A DNA stretch of 7,621 nt from Candidatus Omnitrophota bacterium. GTDB taxonomy: Bacteria; Hinthialibacterota; Hinthialibacteria; JAKQFZ01. Positions 1-6,261 of this stretch are shown here, in pieces. A program made the translations under genes and the position numbers. The stretch lies in the NCBI GenBank assembly GCA_029558215.1, contig JAKQFZ010000480.1, positions 1-7,621 on the forward strand, in the 5' to 3' direction. The stretch's first letter is position 1; each line of letters begins with the position of its first letter. Under the pieces are notes generated by a model. That model worked only from the letters and a program-made list of their open reading frames with translations, was not told the DNA's origin and did no database searches.

Positions 1-1722
1 GTTGTGAATTCTGCTGAACCCATCCTGGAGCAGGTCGAGAGGATGCTGAAAGACCCTGACGGAATTGACCCCGATCTGTGGGAGAAGAAGGCAACGGAAC
101 TGCAGGTACTGCGAATGCGCCTCAACAGCGCGCGAGCATTGGCGGAGACACTGGTGCTCTATCCCGATGCGCGCTTTGGGCTTGGGATCGAATCCTCCAT
201 GAAGAAGGTTCTTATCAAGGATGTGCCGTTCGATGGTTGGTTTGCCAACCACTATGATCTCTCGCTTGCACGCTATGAGCGCGAAGGCTTCCAGATAGTC
301 ATCATCCCGTTTGACAAGTCACTGAAAAACGTGACGGTCAAAGCGACCGACCTTGTCAAGGCCGGACAGTTAGAGCCTCGCGCGACCGTACAGGCCAAGG
401 TTTCATTGGTTGGACATATCCGTGTCGAGCATCGGACACCCTATGAGAAGGAAGTCCACGACTGGTGGCCAGATCCCTTGTTGGATTTCCAGCAGTCCTG
501 CGACGTCAATGTTGAAGATCAAGTCGCTTTCTGGATCACGGTCTCCACACAGTCAGACACAGCAGCAGGTGATTACCTTGGACAGATCACGGTTTCCGCT
601 GACGAGTGTCCACCGCTGGCACTGAACCTTAAAGCCCATGTCTGGGATTTTGAGCTCCCCTTGCTGACATCGCTCCGAAATGCGTTCACTTTCGATGTTC
701 ACGCCATGCGCAAATTCTATCGCGAGAAGAAGGATCAGGAAATTGTCCGCAAGTACCATGACTTTCTCTTGGATTACCGACTGAATATTGACCATCTGTA
801 TCGCAAGGATCCAGAGGACATCGAGGTGCTCAAATACGGAGCCAAGAGAGGCATGAACGCTTTCAACATCTGCTTCACCAATGGTCCCGAGCGGGTCAAG
901 ACGATTGATGAGTTTGTCCCTCAACTCAAAGAGGCGGGGCTTTATGACTATGCCTATGTCTATGGTTTCGATGAAGTGAAGAAAGAGAAGTTTCCTGAGA
1001 TCAAACAGACTTTTGGAGAAATCCATAAACGCCATCCAGGGCTGGAAACCATGACTACTGCCGATGACAAGACCTTTGGCAAGCAGTCCGGCTTGCGTGA
1101 CTACGTGGACATCTGGGTGCCACTGACGTGGACTTACGACCTTGAAGAAGCCAGACAACTGCGAGCCGAAGGGAAAGAGATGTGGTGGTACATCTGTGTC
1201 AATCCATTTCATCCCTATGCCAACTGGTTTATCGAATATCCAGCCATCGAGTCAAGGCTGCTCACGGGCTCCATGAGTTACATGTCCGAAACGGGTGGCT
1301 TCCTTTACTACCTGATCAACCTGTGGGGCAACAACAAGGAATGCATCCAGTCAGGCCCCTACACCACCTGGGATGGCGCCTGTCTGGAGTATCGGCCTGG
1401 AACCCTTTGGGCGAATGGAGACGGCAGCCTGATGTGTCCCGGTCCCGATGGCCCGCTCTCGACCATTCGGCTGGAGAACATTCGGGATGGTTTTGAAGAC
1501 TATGATTACTTCAAGACATTGGTTGCACTTCGTGACAAAGCTCTGAGATCGGAACAGTCCGATGCGGTGAAGGCTTTCATCAAGCAGGCCGATGAGGCAC
1601 TCGCCGTTCCTGTGTCACTCGTCAAGTCGCTGACCGAGTTCACATATGATCCCACGGAAGTCTACAGCCATCGTCAAAAGATCGCCGAGGCGATTGTTGC
1701 TGGAAGAGCCTTGGGTCAGTAG
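1..1722 (+). CDS. GH123/DUF4091-like glycoside hydrolase, probably 5'-partial
   Basis: Probable glycosidase related to the GH123 / DUF4091 group, whose characterised members cleave N-acetylgalactosaminides by substrate-assisted catalysis. The substrate here is not known. The first ~80 residues are helical. A beta-sandwich follows (about 85-215) with the family-like pattern FWITV..DTAAGDY.GQITV, and then VWDFELP leads into a catalytic barrel (about 220-510). The adjacent acidic pair in YGFDE (D323-E324, counted from the GTG at 4) sits at a strand end where GH123 has its Asp-Glu catalytic pair. Near the C-terminus, ENIRDGFEDYDYF (491-503) is the hallmark of DUF4091. The frame is open to the window edge, no ribosome binding site or signal peptide is visible, and GTG at 4 is only the first possible start, so the real gene probably begins upstream. 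It converges with the VWA gene across a shared hairpin. The family is fairly certain; the exact reaction is not. Confidence 0.82.
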   Translation, partial: VVNSAEPILEQVERMLKDPDGIDPDLWEKKATELQVLRMRLNSARALAETLVLYPDARFGLGIESSMKKVLIKDVPFDGWFANHYDLSLARYEREGFQIVIIPFDKSLKNVTVKATDLVKAGQLEPRATVQAKVSLVGHIRVEHRTPYEKEVHDWWPDPLLDFQQSCDVNVEDQVAFWITVSTQSDTAAGDYLGQITVSADECPPLALNLKAHVWDFELPLLTSLRNAFTFDVHAMRKFYREKKDQEIVRKYHDFLLDYRLNIDHLYRKDPEDIEVLKYGAKRGMNAFNICFTNGPERVKTIDEFVPQLKEAGLYDYAYVYGFDEVKKEKFPEIKQTFGEIHKRHPGLETMTTADDKTFGKQSGLRDYVDIWVPLTWTYDLEEARQLRAEGKEMWWYICVNPFHPYANWFIEYPAIESRLLTGSMSYMSETGGFLYYLINLWGNNKECIQSGPYTTWDGACLEYRPGTLWANGDGSLMCPGPDGPLSTIRLENIRDGFEDYDYFKTLVALRDKALRSEQSDAVKAFIKQADEALAVPVSLVKSLTEFTYDPTEVYSHRQKIAEAIVAGRALGQ

Positions 1723-1740
1723 ACAGAGTTCAAAGAGAGA

Positions 1741-1775
1741 GGCCGCGTTCCCGACCGTCTGTCGAGAATGCGGCC
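1741..1775. terminator. Bidirectional intrinsic terminator between convergent genes
   Basis: A 15-nt arm (1741-1755, GGCCGC...CCGAC) pairs with 1761-1775 (GTCGAG...GCGGCC) around a 5-nt loop, with one G.U wobble and one C.A mismatch. It lies 18 nt after the glycosidase stop and 24 nt after the VWA stop. On the minus strand the stem is followed by a pyrimidine-rich tail (GGCC then TCTCTCTTT), which favours termination of the sigma/VWA operon. The plus-strand tail is weaker (TGCTCCTC). Confidence 0.7.
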
Positions 1776-1799
1776 TGCTCCTCAATGCACTCATTCTCA

Positions 1800-4064
1800 C
1801 TATTCGGTGGCAGACTCCACTTCGGCAGTCACTTCAGCAGGAGTGGAAAGCTGCTTTGCCTGCTCGACCAGACTCACGAATTCTGAACGATATCCCCAAG
1901 TATCTTTCCCCACACTTCCCTGGGCAATCGCGAGAACGTCATCGAGCGTGGATGCGCCCTTGTATTGAGAGTCTCTGAGAACCATGCCGAACGAGGCAAC
2001 CGCAGCAGCGAACCGAAAGTCTTCCGAAGCCTGTTCAAAGGAATCCCCTTCCGCCGGGAGTGGGTACTCGAGCAGTTTGCTCGTGTCACCGTCTGGTTTT
2101 TTGTAGCGAAGTTTTACCGTCAGCATCTCACCGGTTTCGGAGTACTTCGTGAAAGACGCAGCAGTTTGGTATTTCAAATCCTCAACCTTGGTGGAAGGAA
2201 CGTCATGACCGGCAGGAATGACCTCATAGAGTGCTGTGACAGTATGACCCGCTCCAATCTCTCCGGCATCCTTGGTGTCATCGTTGAAGTCTTCCTTGGC
2301 AAGAATCCGGTTCTCGTAGCCAATGAGGCGGTAGCCCGCAACTTCAACAGGGTTGAACTCAACCTGAATCTTCACGTCCTTGGCAATGGTCACCAGAGTT
2401 CCCGACATCTGTTCCACCAACACTTTTCTGGCTTCATTCTGTGTGTCAATGTAGGCGTAGTTTCCGTTTCCTTTGTCCGCCAGTTTCTCCAGCGTCGAGT
2501 CCTTGTAGTTACCCATGCCGAAACCGAGAACGGTCAGGAAGACACCACTCTTGGCTCTGTCCTCGATCAGCCGTGTCAGGTCGCCTTCATTGGTGATGCC
2601 AACATTGAAATCCCCATCGGTGCAGAGAATCACACGGTTGATGCCACCCTGGATGAAGTTCTGAGTGGCGGTGTCATAGGCCAGTTGGATCCCTGACCCA
2701 CCGTCGGTGGAACCCCCCGCTTCCAAGCGCTCGATGGCGTCGAGAATGGCACGTTGATCGGCTCCTGTCGTGGATGGAAGAACCAGTCCCGTGGTAGATG
2801 CGTAGACCACCATGGCGACGCGATCCGTGCCTCCGAGTTGCCTGACTAGCAGCCGCAGTGAGTCTTTGACCAGAGGCAGTTTGTTCGGACTGTTCATCGA
2901 ACCTGACACATCGATCAGGAACACGAGATTGCTGTGTGGACGATGCTTGTTCTCGATTTCGCGCCCCTTCAGTCCAACCCGAACGAGCAGATGTTCCGGA
3001 GCCCAAGGCGCATAGGTTGCCACAAGGTTCACGGAGAAAGGATCGTCCCCGTAGGGCTGCGGGTAGTCATACGAGAAGTAGTTGATCATCTCCTCGATCC
3101 GCACGGCATCCTTGGGGGGCAACTGCCCTGCCTGAAGCATTCGTCGGATGTTCGAGTAGGATGCGGTGTCCACGTCTATCGAAAAGGTTGAGAGCGGATT
3201 GTCTCTCACCGTGAGAAATGGGTTGTCCACGATTCGGTCATAAGCTTCCGTTTTTCCTCTTGCCGACAGATCCGATTGAGCGAAATTCTCGTTGCCCGCG
3301 TACCGCTCCACAGGAAAGTTCCCGACATCGGCAGTACCGGCAAAGTAGCCGTAGTTCACCTGTCTGGATGGCGCTGCACCCTTGGCATGCATTAGATCTC
3401 TCTCCCCCCCTCGAGTGTACAGCATACTCTTGGTAGCGGGGGCATTGGTACGAAAGATCTCTCCCTGCGATGTGTTTCCCTCGGTTAGGTCGTAAAAGAG
3501 GTCAATCTTGGACTCTGCGACCTTTGCTCTGCCATCGAGGACGTAGTTGCCAGCAGAACTGTCTCCATCCGCATCAAGAAGACCGTGGTTTTTCGAAATC
3601 GAAAGCCCGGTTTCTTCCTTGGAGAGAACTGCCTGTGCGGTTCCGTCAGGACGAACAGTGAGCGCCAGAGGAACCTGCTTCTTCACCTCGGATGACACCA
3701 ATGCCACATCCTTCATAGTCCGACTCGGCAAGAAGTAAGCATACCCGCCAATGAAACCGACAAGCAGAAGTGCGGCGACCTGCATGGCTCGGAAGACAAA
3801 ATTCCTCCGCCTTGTCGAAAGGCTCACAATACGTGTCTTCTCTGAAGCTTTCGCGGTAATCGCTTCGCGTTGCGTTGTCGTGAGTCCAGCAGTCTTCTCC
3901 CGGGCAAACTCATCGCGCAGCACCGATCCGAGAGACTGAATCTCGGCGATCAAAGTCCGCGCCTGCGGGGAGTCCTTCAACTGCTTCTCGAATTCACCCT
4001 TTTCGGCTTCATCCATTTCGCCGAGGGCGTAGGCGGTGATTCTGGGATCATTTATGTCAATCAT
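1800..4064 (-). CDS. Membrane-anchored VWA-domain protein, YfbK type, with anti-sigma-like N-terminus
   Basis: A 754-residue protein. Residues 1-90 are soluble and helical and begin with a pattern (ITAYALGEMDEAEKGEFEKQL) like the cytoplasmic part of many anti-sigma or sigma-linked VWA proteins. A single membrane segment follows at about 92-112, then a polar linker (120-270). Next comes the vWF_A N-terminal domain (about 275-370, with NPLSTFSIDVDTASY), the VWA domain (about 378-560) and a C-terminal DUF3520-type region. The metal-ion-dependent adhesion site looks complete: D385-x-S387-x-S389, T453 and D483. The likely topology is N-terminus in the cytoplasm and VWA outside. The ATG at 4064 is preceded 9 nt upstream by AAAGGAG, which overlaps the stop codon of the sigma factor gene, so both are very likely one operon. 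Its ligand is unknown. A role in restraining or signalling to the cognate sigma factor is inference from gene order and topology. The 1-90 region contains no Cys or His, so this is not a zinc-finger anti-sigma domain. Confidence 0.9.
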   Translation of the reverse strand: MIDINDPRITAYALGEMDEAEKGEFEKQLKDSPQARTLIAEIQSLGSVLRDEFAREKTAGLTTTQREAITAKASEKTRIVSLSTRRRNFVFRAMQVAALLLVGFIGGYAYFLPSRTMKDVALVSSEVKKQVPLALTVRPDGTAQAVLSKEETGLSISKNHGLLDADGDSSAGNYVLDGRAKVAESKIDLFYDLTEGNTSQGEIFRTNAPATKSMLYTRGGERDLMHAKGAAPSRQVNYGYFAGTADVGNFPVERYAGNENFAQSDLSARGKTEAYDRIVDNPFLTVRDNPLSTFSIDVDTASYSNIRRMLQAGQLPPKDAVRIEEMINYFSYDYPQPYGDDPFSVNLVATYAPWAPEHLLVRVGLKGREIENKHRPHSNLVFLIDVSGSMNSPNKLPLVKDSLRLLVRQLGGTDRVAMVVYASTTGLVLPSTTGADQRAILDAIERLEAGGSTDGGSGIQLAYDTATQNFIQGGINRVILCTDGDFNVGITNEGDLTRLIEDRAKSGVFLTVLGFGMGNYKDSTLEKLADKGNGNYAYIDTQNEARKVLVEQMSGTLVTIAKDVKIQVEFNPVEVAGYRLIGYENRILAKEDFNDDTKDAGEIGAGHTVTALYEVIPAGHDVPSTKVEDLKYQTAASFTKYSETGEMLTVKLRYKKPDGDTSKLLEYPLPAEGDSFEQASEDFRFAAAVASFGMVLRDSQYKGASTLDDVLAIAQGSVGKDTWGYRSEFVSLVEQAKQLSTPAEVTAEVESATE

Positions 4065-4073
4065 GGTTCATTT

Positions 4074-4081
4074 CTCCTTTA
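4074..4081 (-). promoter_or_regulatory. Ribosome binding site overlapping the sigma factor stop codon
   Basis: Read on the minus strand the site is TAAAGGAG. The TAA ends the sigma factor gene and AAAGGAG is the Shine-Dalgarno sequence of the VWA gene, 9 nt before its ATG. This supports translational coupling and the choice of 4064 as start. An out-of-frame ATG at 4071 lies too close to the site to be used. Confidence 0.75.
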
Positions 4082-4615
4082 CTGAACGTAAGCCTTCAGC
4101 TGCTCCCGAAGGGATCTCACTCCCTGGTGGATCAGAAGTCCGACATTGCTGACGGAAAGCTGGGTCACGGCGCTGATCTCCTTGTAACTCAGACCTTCCT
4201 GAAACTTCAGTCTGACCAACTCCTGCTCTCTGGGGGGAAGAGCGGCAAGCGCCTTGAGCACGACGGCAGTGCGCTCTCTTTCGATAAGAGATTCCGATGC
4301 CGTCGGCTCGGTACTCTCACAAGACGCCAACTGTATTTCATCAAGAGGACTCATCCGATTCTCCTTTCGCAATAGATCCACGGCGCGGCTTCGGCACACG
4401 GCAAAGAGCCAGGCGACCTCTCGGCCTTCAATCTTCTGGCGCTCTGTGGAACACAGTCTCAGGAAGGTCTCCTGCACGACGTCTCGTGCCGCTTCCAGGT
4501 TACCGGTAAACCGGAGAGCGTAACGGATCAACCGTCCCTCACACTTGTCCAGTAGTCCTCGCACCCATTCGGCGTGCTCAGACTCCGCTTCGACGCGCTT
4601 TGTGAAGAGTCTCAT
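4079..4615 (-). CDS. ECF-type RNA polymerase sigma factor
   Basis: A 178-residue sigma-70 family protein with only regions 2 and 4, as in extracytoplasmic-function sigma factors. Region 2 (about 26-90) contains LIRYALRFTGNLEAARDVVQ and the DVVQETFLRL core-binding segment. Region 4 (about 115-172) begins LAALPPREQELVRLKF and carries the helix-turn-helix YKEISAVTQLSVSNVGLLIH, which reads the -35 element. The start is set at the ATG at 4615 because AGAGGA (4627-4622) lies 6 nt upstream. An in-frame ATG at 4621 abuts that site, and the longer upstream extension has no sigma-like sequence and runs into hairpin repeats. It is the first gene of an operon with the membrane VWA protein, the usual arrangement for a sigma factor and its regulator. 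Similar pairs are common in Planctomycetes and Verrucomicrobia. The target regulon cannot be read from this window. Confidence 0.9.
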   Translation of the reverse strand: MRLFTKRVEAESEHAEWVRGLLDKCEGRLIRYALRFTGNLEAARDVVQETFLRLCSTERQKIEGREVAWLFAVCRSRAVDLLRKENRMSPLDEIQLASCESTEPTASESLIERERTAVVLKALAALPPREQELVRLKFQEGLSYKEISAVTQLSVSNVGLLIHQGVRSLREQLKAYVQ

Positions 4616-4670
4616 TGCCATTCCTCTGATGAAACGATCCCAACAGAGTTTTCTTAGGAGAAATCCACTG

Positions 4671-4686
4671 TGATGACATGTTATCA
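4671..4686. promoter_or_regulatory. Near-perfect 16-bp palindrome upstream of the sigma factor gene (possible operator)
   Basis: TGATGACATGTTATCA is symmetric except for one base pair, around the core ACATGT. It lies 55 nt upstream of the sigma factor ATG, where an operator or promoter would be expected. No matching promoter boxes were convincing nearby, and the binding protein is unknown. Confidence 0.3.
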
Positions 4687-4754
4687 GAATTTGGGGATCG
4701 GTGGGATAGAGGAGGATTGGCGGATGCGAGTCTGTGTTGGTTTGGAACAAGTTT

Positions 4755-4770
4755 CGGTAGGATGGATCAC
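4755..4770 (+). repeat. 16-nt repeat, copy 1 (inverted partner at 4921-4936)
   Basis: CGGTAGGATGGATCAC at 4755-4770 is repeated exactly, in inverted orientation, at 4921-4936. The two copies bracket the REP-like pair and the GC hairpin. The partner copy forms one arm of the 4905-4938 hairpin, so copy 1 may be half of a once-complete hairpin of the same family. Confidence 0.7.
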
Positions 4771-4794
4771 CAATCCCGCCCATAAAGGAGAAAA

Positions 4795-4817
4795 GCGGTA
4801 GCAAGCTACCGCACTCC
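4795..4817 (-). repeat. REP-like hairpin repeat, copy 1
   Basis: On the minus strand this 23-nt unit starts with GGAG and continues as a hairpin whose plus-strand form is GCGGTAGCAAGCTACCGC (4795-4812). A GGAG or GTAG foot followed by an imperfect palindrome is the known layout of REP sequences mobilised by RAYT (TnpA-REP) transposases. A second, inverted copy lies 14 nt away. No RAYT gene is present in the window. Confidence 0.7.
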
Positions 4818-4831
4818 GGGAAACGGATTTT

Positions 4832-4854
4832 GGAGTGCGCAAGCTTGCTTGCGC
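4832..4854 (+). repeat. REP-like hairpin repeat, copy 2 (inverted relative to copy 1)
   Basis: It starts GGAGTGCG and continues as a hairpin with arms GCGCAAG (4837-4843) and CTTGCGC (4848-4854). Compared with copy 1 read on its own strand, 19 of 23 positions are identical. The four differences are two pairs of opposite bases in the stem (GT to CA on one arm, AC to TG on the other), so pairing is kept. Together with copy 1 it makes a head-to-head pair like a BIME. Confidence 0.7.
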
Positions 4855-4875
4855 GGGGCGTATCGTCCTGGGAAC

Positions 4876-4893
4876 GCCGGGCGCCTGCTCGGC
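4876..4893. repeat. Short GC-rich hairpin
   Basis: GCCGGGC (4876-4882) pairs with GCTCGGC (4887-4893) over a 4-nt loop, with one G.U pair. It is preceded by GGGAAC. It resembles another small dispersed palindrome of the kind found in repeat-rich intergenic DNA, but with a single copy here the family cannot be confirmed. Confidence 0.45.
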
Positions 4894-4904
4894 AGTCCGG
4901 TAGT

Positions 4905-4938
4905 TCCGGTAGGATGGCTCGTGATCCATCCTACCGGA
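4905..4938. repeat. Perfect 13-bp hairpin, part of a repeat family
   Basis: TCCGGTAGGATGG (4905-4917) and CCATCCTACCGGA (4926-4938) are perfect complements around an 8-nt loop. The right arm plus loop also contains the inverted copy of the 4755-4770 repeat. An overlapping alternative left arm, AGTCCGGTAG (4894-4903), pairs perfectly with 4931-4940, so two exclusive stems are possible. Confidence 0.6.
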
Positions 4939-4953
4939 CTCCCGATGAACGAC

Positions 4954-4987
4954 AAACCCTGGAAATCTCCAAGGATTTCCAGGGTTT
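4954..4987 (-). terminator. Terminator hairpin of the galT-ackA operon
   Basis: AAACCCTGGAAATC (4954-4967) and GATTTCCAGGGTTT (4974-4987) form a perfect 14-bp stem with a 6-nt loop, starting 29 nt after the ackA stop. On the minus strand the stem ends in GGGTTT and is followed by GTCGTTC, a weak T-rich tail. It is the most stable simple hairpin in the intergenic region and sits where the operon should end. Confidence 0.7.
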
Positions 4988-5016
4988 CTGTTGTTACCCG
5001 CGATTGGTCTGTGGCG

Positions 5017-6249
5017 CTATTCGGGTGCGCCTTGAAGGACACACTGAACCGAATCCCGCGCGATGACGACCTCTTCATTGGTGTGAACGACAAAGACTTT
5101 GACATGTCTGTCGGCGTTGGAGATGATCGCATCACGTCCCTTGACGTTGTTGTTGGCCTGGTCGTCTATTTCGATATTCATAAACGCCAAATCCTCACAG
5201 CACTTTTTCCGGACAATCGGAGCGTTTTCGCCTATGCCCCCTGTGAAGATGACAAGATCCACCCCACCCATCGCCGCGGCATAGGCTCCGATGTATTTCT
5301 TGATTCGGTAGCAGAAAATGTCCACGGCAGTCTGAGCACGTTCGTTACCCTGCTCGCATGCCTGAAGCAGTTCGCGCATGTCATTGCTGACACCCGAGAC
5401 ACCCAAAAGACCGCTCTTCTTGTTCATGAGGCCGCCAACCTTTTCGGGGTTATAGCCTTCAAGGTCAATCATGTAGAGCACGACGGCAGGATCAATGTCC
5501 CCGCAACGTGTTCCCATCACCAAGCCTTCCAAGGGGGTCAGTCCCATTGAGGTGTCAACGGACTTGCCGTTGCTGATGGCTGCCATACTGCATCCATTAC
5601 CCAGATGACAGGTGATGATTTTGAAATCCCATCGCTTCTTGCCCAACATTCGCGCCGCCTGGTTGGAAACATATCGGTGTGAGGTTCCATGAAAGCTGTA
5701 GCGGCGAATGCCATGTTCCGTGTACATCTCATAGGGCAGGGCGTAGAGGTAGGCGTATTTCGGCATGGATTGATGAAAAGCCGTGTCGAACACTGCCACG
5801 TGAGGAACCGCGGAGATCGTCTCGCGGCTTGCCAGATACCCGCGGATATTGTGCGGATTGTGCAGGGGTGCCAGTCGGGAACACTTTTCGATTTGGGCAA
5901 GCACCTCTTCGTCAATGATGACGGATGCCTTGAACTCTTCGCCGCCATGCACCATTCGATGACCGACGACTTCGATCTCATCCACGGACTTGACCACACC
6001 GTGTTCCGCATCCGTCAGCAGACTGAGGATTTTCTCAATCGCTTCCTGGTGCCTGGGAACCGGTGCCTGGATGGACAGTGGCTCCCGGCACGTGGCGCTG
6101 TACTTGAGGTTGCCCATCGGTTCCCCGATGCGTTCCACAAGACCCTTGGCAAGAACTTTCTCTTCGCCTTTTTCCATCAGTTCCGGGTCGGTCTCAATCA
6201 GTTGAAACTTCACCGAGGAACTGCCACAGTTGAGTACAAGAACCTTCAT
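5017..6249 (-). CDS. ackA: Acetate kinase
   Basis: Acetate kinase (EC 2.7.2.1) interconverts acetate + ATP and acetyl phosphate + ADP in the cytoplasm, usually with phosphotransacetylase. The 410-residue length is typical (about 400). The ASKHA fold signature is complete: NCGSSSVKF at 7-15, GHRMVHGG with R98, FDTAFH with catalytic D155, FHGTSH with H187, HLGNG with H215, and GTRCGDIDP with R248. The nucleotide-binding segment FTGGIGEN (335-342) and the C-terminal TNEEVVIA segment with E393 are also present. The ATG at 6249 is preceded 5 nt upstream by AGGAAA, a site that overlaps the TAA of the GalT-family gene. The two genes are therefore cotranscribed and probably coupled. A strong hairpin follows the stop. 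No pta gene lies in the window, so the partner enzyme must be elsewhere or absent. Nothing in the active site looks altered. Confidence 0.97.
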   Translation of the reverse strand: MKVLVLNCGSSSVKFQLIETDPELMEKGEEKVLAKGLVERIGEPMGNLKYSATCREPLSIQAPVPRHQEAIEKILSLLTDAEHGVVKSVDEIEVVGHRMVHGGEEFKASVIIDEEVLAQIEKCSRLAPLHNPHNIRGYLASRETISAVPHVAVFDTAFHQSMPKYAYLYALPYEMYTEHGIRRYSFHGTSHRYVSNQAARMLGKKRWDFKIITCHLGNGCSMAAISNGKSVDTSMGLTPLEGLVMGTRCGDIDPAVVLYMIDLEGYNPEKVGGLMNKKSGLLGVSGVSNDMRELLQACEQGNERAQTAVDIFCYRIKKYIGAYAAAMGGVDLVIFTGGIGENAPIVRKKCCEDLAFMNIEIDDQANNNVKGRDAIISNADRHVKVFVVHTNEEVVIARDSVQCVLQGAPE

Positions 6250-6261
6250 ATCGCTTTCCTT

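Larger units (their letters stand above)
4616..5016. other. 401-bp intergenic region: sigma operon leader, repeat mosaic, ackA terminator
   Basis: No gene is supported here. Reading frames that cross it on both strands are broken into unrelated pieces by hairpin repeats and show no family signature. From left to right it holds the sigma factor 5' region with a palindrome (4671-4686), one copy of a 16-nt repeat (4755-4770), a head-to-head REP-like pair (4795-4854), a GC hairpin (4876-4893), a long hairpin containing the inverted copy of the 16-nt repeat (4905-4938), and the ackA terminator hairpin (4954-4987). Confidence 0.7.

Noticed and set aside
553..1212. A 219-codon minus-strand reading frame inside the glycosidase gene
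   Set aside because: Antisense shadow without family motifs or a convincing ribosome binding site; the plus-strand product carries the DUF4091 signature.
1965..2696. A 243-codon plus-strand reading frame opposite the VWA gene
   Set aside because: It lies wholly antisense to a strongly supported gene with family motifs, shows no domain signature, and is explained by codon use on the other strand.
4715..4755. A GAAACTT motif on the minus strand as an ECF-type -35 box for sigma autoregulation
   Set aside because: The -10 partner is weak and no second copy is available for comparison; the match is within what chance would give.
4616..4804. An N-terminal extension of the sigma factor to 4804
   Set aside because: The extra 63 residues are not sigma-like and run into hairpin repeats; the AGAGGA site points to the ATG at 4615.
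4794..4940. A CRISPR array, because of several short palindromic repeats close together
   Set aside because: The repeats are of different types, inverted relative to each other and not regularly spaced; no cas genes are present.
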